A stretch of DNA of 64,000 bases from Mycolicibacterium sp. CBMA 247 (GTDB lineage Bacteria; Actinomycetota; Actinomycetes; Mycobacteriales; Mycobacteriaceae): positions 1,364,001 through 1,428,000 of the forward strand of contig NZ_VTGX01000002.1 in NCBI RefSeq assembly GCF_009729095.1, read 5' to 3'. This document shows positions 62,032 to 64,000 of this stretch, in pieces. Position 1 is the stretch's first letter. The number at the start of each line of letters is the position of its first letter. Under the pieces are notes generated by a model, which saw nothing but the letters and a program-made list of their open reading frames with translations, was not told the DNA's origin and did no database searches. The position numbers were made by a program, and so were the translations under genes.

Positions 62032-62490
62032 ATGTCCATACGGGTGACGGCCAATGAACCCTGTGGGGTCGCTGGGAATGGAGATATCGTCCATGATCCC
62101 CATGTGTCGCCGATATCAAGGGAATTCGGGAGCGGAAACGTATCCGCCTCGGCAGTCGGGGCCGATACGGCCACGGTGTTGAGCTCCATGCCACATGTGG
62201 TTTCTCGCACTGTGGCGGCGGTTGACTGTGCCAGGCCCGTGCACAGCGCTGACATCGCCCAATCGCGCCTGTTCGAGGACATCTTGCTCGGCGAGATCGC
62301 TGAGCTGCGGGACCTTGTCGCGGGTGCCGAACTTCAGTGGCGACGCCTTCGGGACCGCAGCAGAGTGGCCGACGCCCCACTGCCGGAAGCGCTGGTTCGG
62401 CTGTACCAGCGCATCGCCGAAGCTGAGCGTCTACTCGTACAACTGCGGTGCCGATTCGGCTACGGCGGAGATTCGTTCCGCGTGATTTAA
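62032..62490 (+). CDS. Hypothetical protein with C-terminal coiled-coil
   Basis: 152 residues from the ATG at 62032; the ATG at 62188 is an alternative giving 100 residues. The N-terminal half is low in structure. The C-terminal 70 residues (SRLFEDILLGEIAELRDLVAGAELQWRRLRDRSR, then ALVRLYQRIAEAERLLVQLRCRFG) form two Leu/Arg/Glu-rich helices, likely a coiled-coil hairpin. No family recognised. Solitary gene. Confidence 0.55.
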   Translation: MSIRVTANEPCGVAGNGDIVHDPHVSPISREFGSGNVSASAVGADTATVLSSMPHVVSRTVAAVDCARPVHSADIAQSRLFEDILLGEIAELRDLVAGAELQWRRLRDRSRVADAPLPEALVRLYQRIAEAERLLVQLRCRFGYGGDSFRVI

Positions 62491-62575
62491 TCGCCGACTT
62501 CACCTGTGAGGCTGCGACGGACATATATCGCGACCATGCCCCTGTGCCGCGGCCCGGGATGGCACGATTCTGGGT

Positions 62576-62920
62576 ATGGAGAAGATCTCGCTCACCGCGA
62601 TTGCACGTCAGCAGTTGGCCTCAGCCCGCGCGGCCAGCAGCGGACGAAGTGCCCACACGGTTTACGGCGGGCATGAACACCAGTTGCGCCAGACTTTGAT
62701 CGCGCTGACCGAGGGCCACGGGCTCGACGAGCACGAGAGCCCGGGCGAGGCGACCCTGCAGGTGATCGAGGGCAGGGTGAAGCTGGCCAATTCCGAGGCA
62801 AGCTGGGAAGGATCGCCGGGCGATCACATCGTCATCCCGCGCACTCGGCACAGTCTGTATGCGCTCGCAGATTCAGTGGTGCTGCTGACCGTCGTCAAGG
62901 AAATGGGGCCGCACACCTAA
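62576..62920 (+). CDS. Cupin domain protein
   Basis: 114 residues. Single cupin: VYGGHEHQLRQTLIALTEGHGLDEHESPGEATLQVIEGRVKLA, then GSPGDHIVIPRTRHSLYALADSVVLLTVVKE. His residues at HEHQ..., DEHE and RHS are possible metal ligands. Close in style to mycobacterial stress-induced cupins (LuxR-independent small cupins). No clear ribosome-binding site precedes the ATG at 62576, so a leaderless transcript is possible. A terminator follows at 62952. Confidence 0.82.
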   Translation: MEKISLTAIARQQLASARAASSGRSAHTVYGGHEHQLRQTLIALTEGHGLDEHESPGEATLQVIEGRVKLANSEASWEGSPGDHIVIPRTRHSLYALADSVVLLTVVKEMGPHT

Positions 62921-62951
62921 TATGTAGAGAATTTTGTCAAGACGGCAAGGT

Positions 62952-62989
62952 GAGGCGCCGCCGGGGAGCTACCCCGACGGCGCCTCTTT
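62952..62989 (+). terminator. Hairpin terminator after the cupin gene
   Basis: Stem GAGGCGCCG-c-CGGGG / CCCCG-a-CGGCGCCTC with one internal mismatch and a 5-nt loop, followed by TTT. Confidence 0.8.
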
Positions 62990-63006
62990 GCTTCCCGGAC
63001 AGGTCA

Positions 63007-63119
63007 TAGGACGGGGTGAGGCGAGTCTGCTGCACCTCACCGGTGACGCTGTCGATGGCCGCTGCCGCTACCGAACGTGCGTGCACGTCCAGTCCAACAC
63101 TCGTACGCTCTGTAAACAC
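63007..63119 (-). mobile_element. Truncated IS110-family transposase (N-terminal remnant)
   Basis: Reading from GTG at 63119 the sequence encodes VFTERTSVGLDVHARSVAAA, then AIDSVTGEVQQTRLTPSYD. This is the N-terminal DEDD-domain start of IS110/IS116-type transposases, including the first catalytic Asp in GLDVH. It stops matching the family after about 38 codons and runs into the cupin terminator. Deleted remnant; the region 63120-63247 may hold the left end of the old element but shows no intact repeat. Confidence 0.75.
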
Positions 63120-63247
63120 CGGGGCCTCCCAGCACTGTCGGATAGACCGGGCAGGCGACTCCCTACTCGGTAACCCACGAACATGGGTGAGTGAGGCCCC
63201 GGCCCGCAACCCCCGACTCAACGCCGAAAGTCACCCATACCGTCTAG

Positions 63248-64000
63248 CTAGCGGCCGGCGGCGCCTTTCGCGCCAGAACTTCCGGTGGAACCCGCTGCGC
63301 CGGTGTTGCCGCCGCCGGCGCCGATCGTGCCGCCGGCGCCACCCGCACCGCCTTGTCCACCGGCGCCACCCGCACCGCCCGCCCCGGAATGGCCAGCGGC
63401 GCCTGAGGATCCGAAGATACCGTGACTGCCGCCGGCGCCGCCGTTACCGCCCGCGCCGCCTGCGCCGCCAGTGCCGCCCTTTCCGCCTGCGCCGCCGTTG
63501 CCCTTCAAGGCGCCATCGGCCTTCGCAGATCCATTGCCTATGTAGCGGGCCCAGCCGCTGCCGCCGTTGCCGCCGGTGCCTCCCGTGCCTCCGGTGTTGC
63601 CGTTGCCGCCGTTGCCGCCGTTGCCGCCGGTCCCGCCGCTACCGCCTGAGCCGAAGATGGCTCCACCGTTTCCGCCCTTGCCGCCGTTGCCGCCTGCAGT
63701 GCCGTTACCGCCGGTCGCACCGGTGCCGCCTGTCCCACCCGTGCCACCGTTGCCGACCGTTGCAGTCGCGCCCGCATTGTTGGCGGTGGCCGTGGCGTCG
63801 CCACCGTTTCCGCCGGTGCCGCCCGCGGCGCCAGTGCCGCCGGTGCCTCCCGTGCCTCCGTTCCCGCCCACTGCGCTCACGTTGGCACCAATGGCTGGGG
63901 GTCTTACGTCCGCCGTACCGCCGTCACCGCCGGTGCCGCCGACCTCGCCCGGGATCCCATCCGATCCGGCATTGCCGATCTCGCCCCTGCAGCCGTTGGT
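63248..64000 (-). CDS. Gly-rich PGRS-like protein, 5' end outside window
   Basis: At least 251 codons stay open to the window edge; internal GTG codons are not the true start. The product is almost entirely GGxGG-type repeats (GGNGGTGGTGG, GGAGGKGGTGGAGGAGG), as in PGRS domains, with a few spacers (WARYIGNGSAKADGAL, HGIFGSSGAAGHSG, IGANVSAVGG). The C-terminus ends SSGAKGAAGR. Whether a PE domain or a different anchor precedes it cannot be seen. The gene lies just upstream of an IS110 scar. Confidence 0.75.
   Translation of the reverse strand, partial: TNGCRGEIGNAGSDGIPGEVGGTGGDGGTADVRPPAIGANVSAVGGNGGTGGTGGTGAAGGTGGNGGDATATANNAGATATVGNGGTGGTGGTGATGGNGTAGGNGGKGGNGGAIFGSGGSGGTGGNGGNGGNGNTGGTGGTGGNGGSGWARYIGNGSAKADGALKGNGGAGGKGGTGGAGGAGGNGGAGGSHGIFGSSGAAGHSGAGGAGGAGGQGGAGGAGGTIGAGGGNTGAAGSTGSSGAKGAAGR

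Noticed and set aside
63250..63900. Regular GCCGCC/GGTGGC periodicity considered as a DNA repeat array
   Set aside because: The period is 9 nt with codon-level variation and encodes GGxGG repeats; it is coding, not a CRISPR or satellite.

Overview
The window is chromosomal DNA from a mycobacterium, most likely a rapid grower (Mycolicibacterium-type). It is GC-rich, and it carries a desA1 acyl-ACP desaturase, DUF732, Wbl and 13E12-type HNH proteins, a Gly-rich PGRS-like protein and many F420-type oxidoreductases. Two stretches follow the gene order I recall from M. tuberculosis. Positions 1-7.1 kb match the Rv0822c-Rv0826 neighbourhood (LCP protein, Dus, desA1, TetR, DUF2236). Positions 17.3-40.3 kb match Rv0853c-Rv0860 (keto-acid decarboxylase, SRPBCC, CoA-transferase, SRPBCC, dapC, fadA, fadB), but are opened up by two insertions. 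These correspondences come from memory and were not searched.

Layout. 1-7.5 kb: envelope and lipid genes, two small secreted PASTA-like proteins and a TetR/DUF2236 pair. 7.6-8.16 kb: tRNA-Lys (minus), then tRNA-Glu, -Asp and -Phe (plus), with hairpin terminators. 8.2-10.6 kb: L,D-transpeptidase, small secreted proteins and a DUF218 protein. 10.6-13.6 kb: TetR, P450 (CYP138-like) and alpha/beta hydrolase, with a 39-bp operator-like palindrome. 13.6-16.5 kb: DUF2834, TetR and a phytoene-dehydrogenase-like oxidoreductase tied together by two copies of one palindrome. 16.5-20 kb: zinc finger, SRPBCC, keto-acid decarboxylase and CoA-transferase. 20.1-27.6 kb: two universal stress proteins, then a tandem array of three secreted GjpA-like proteins with nearly identical ends and divergent middles. 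28.2-34.4 kb: an amine/amino-acid-type locus (AraC with a long C-terminal extension, amidohydrolase, APC permease, FAD oxidase, WhiB-like protein). 34.4-40.3 kb: dapC, an Old Yellow Enzyme, and fadA-fadB ending in a perfect 27-bp hairpin. 40.3-51.9 kb: accessory redox genes and regulators. 52-59.5 kb: thiolase and alcohol dehydrogenase facing a six-gene minus-strand operon (two hydrolases, two metallo-beta-lactamase-fold proteins, flavin reductase, unknown protein) that looks like a catabolic pathway. 59.6-64 kb: 13E12-type HNH protein, an MmyB-type regulator, small proteins, an IS110-family transposase scar and the 3' part of a Gly-rich PGRS-like gene that runs off the window.

The most interesting signals are: (1) the three-copy secreted-protein array, whose repeat unit also carries the last codons of the upstream usp gene and a long conserved promoter region; (2) several palindromes that link genes into small regulons (TGTCA-N4-TGACA at 14 kb; TGRTCC-N11-GGATCA in front of two hydrolase operons 15 kb apart); and (3) the uncharacterised catabolic cluster at 52-59.5 kb, which includes a hydrolase-NTF2 fusion.
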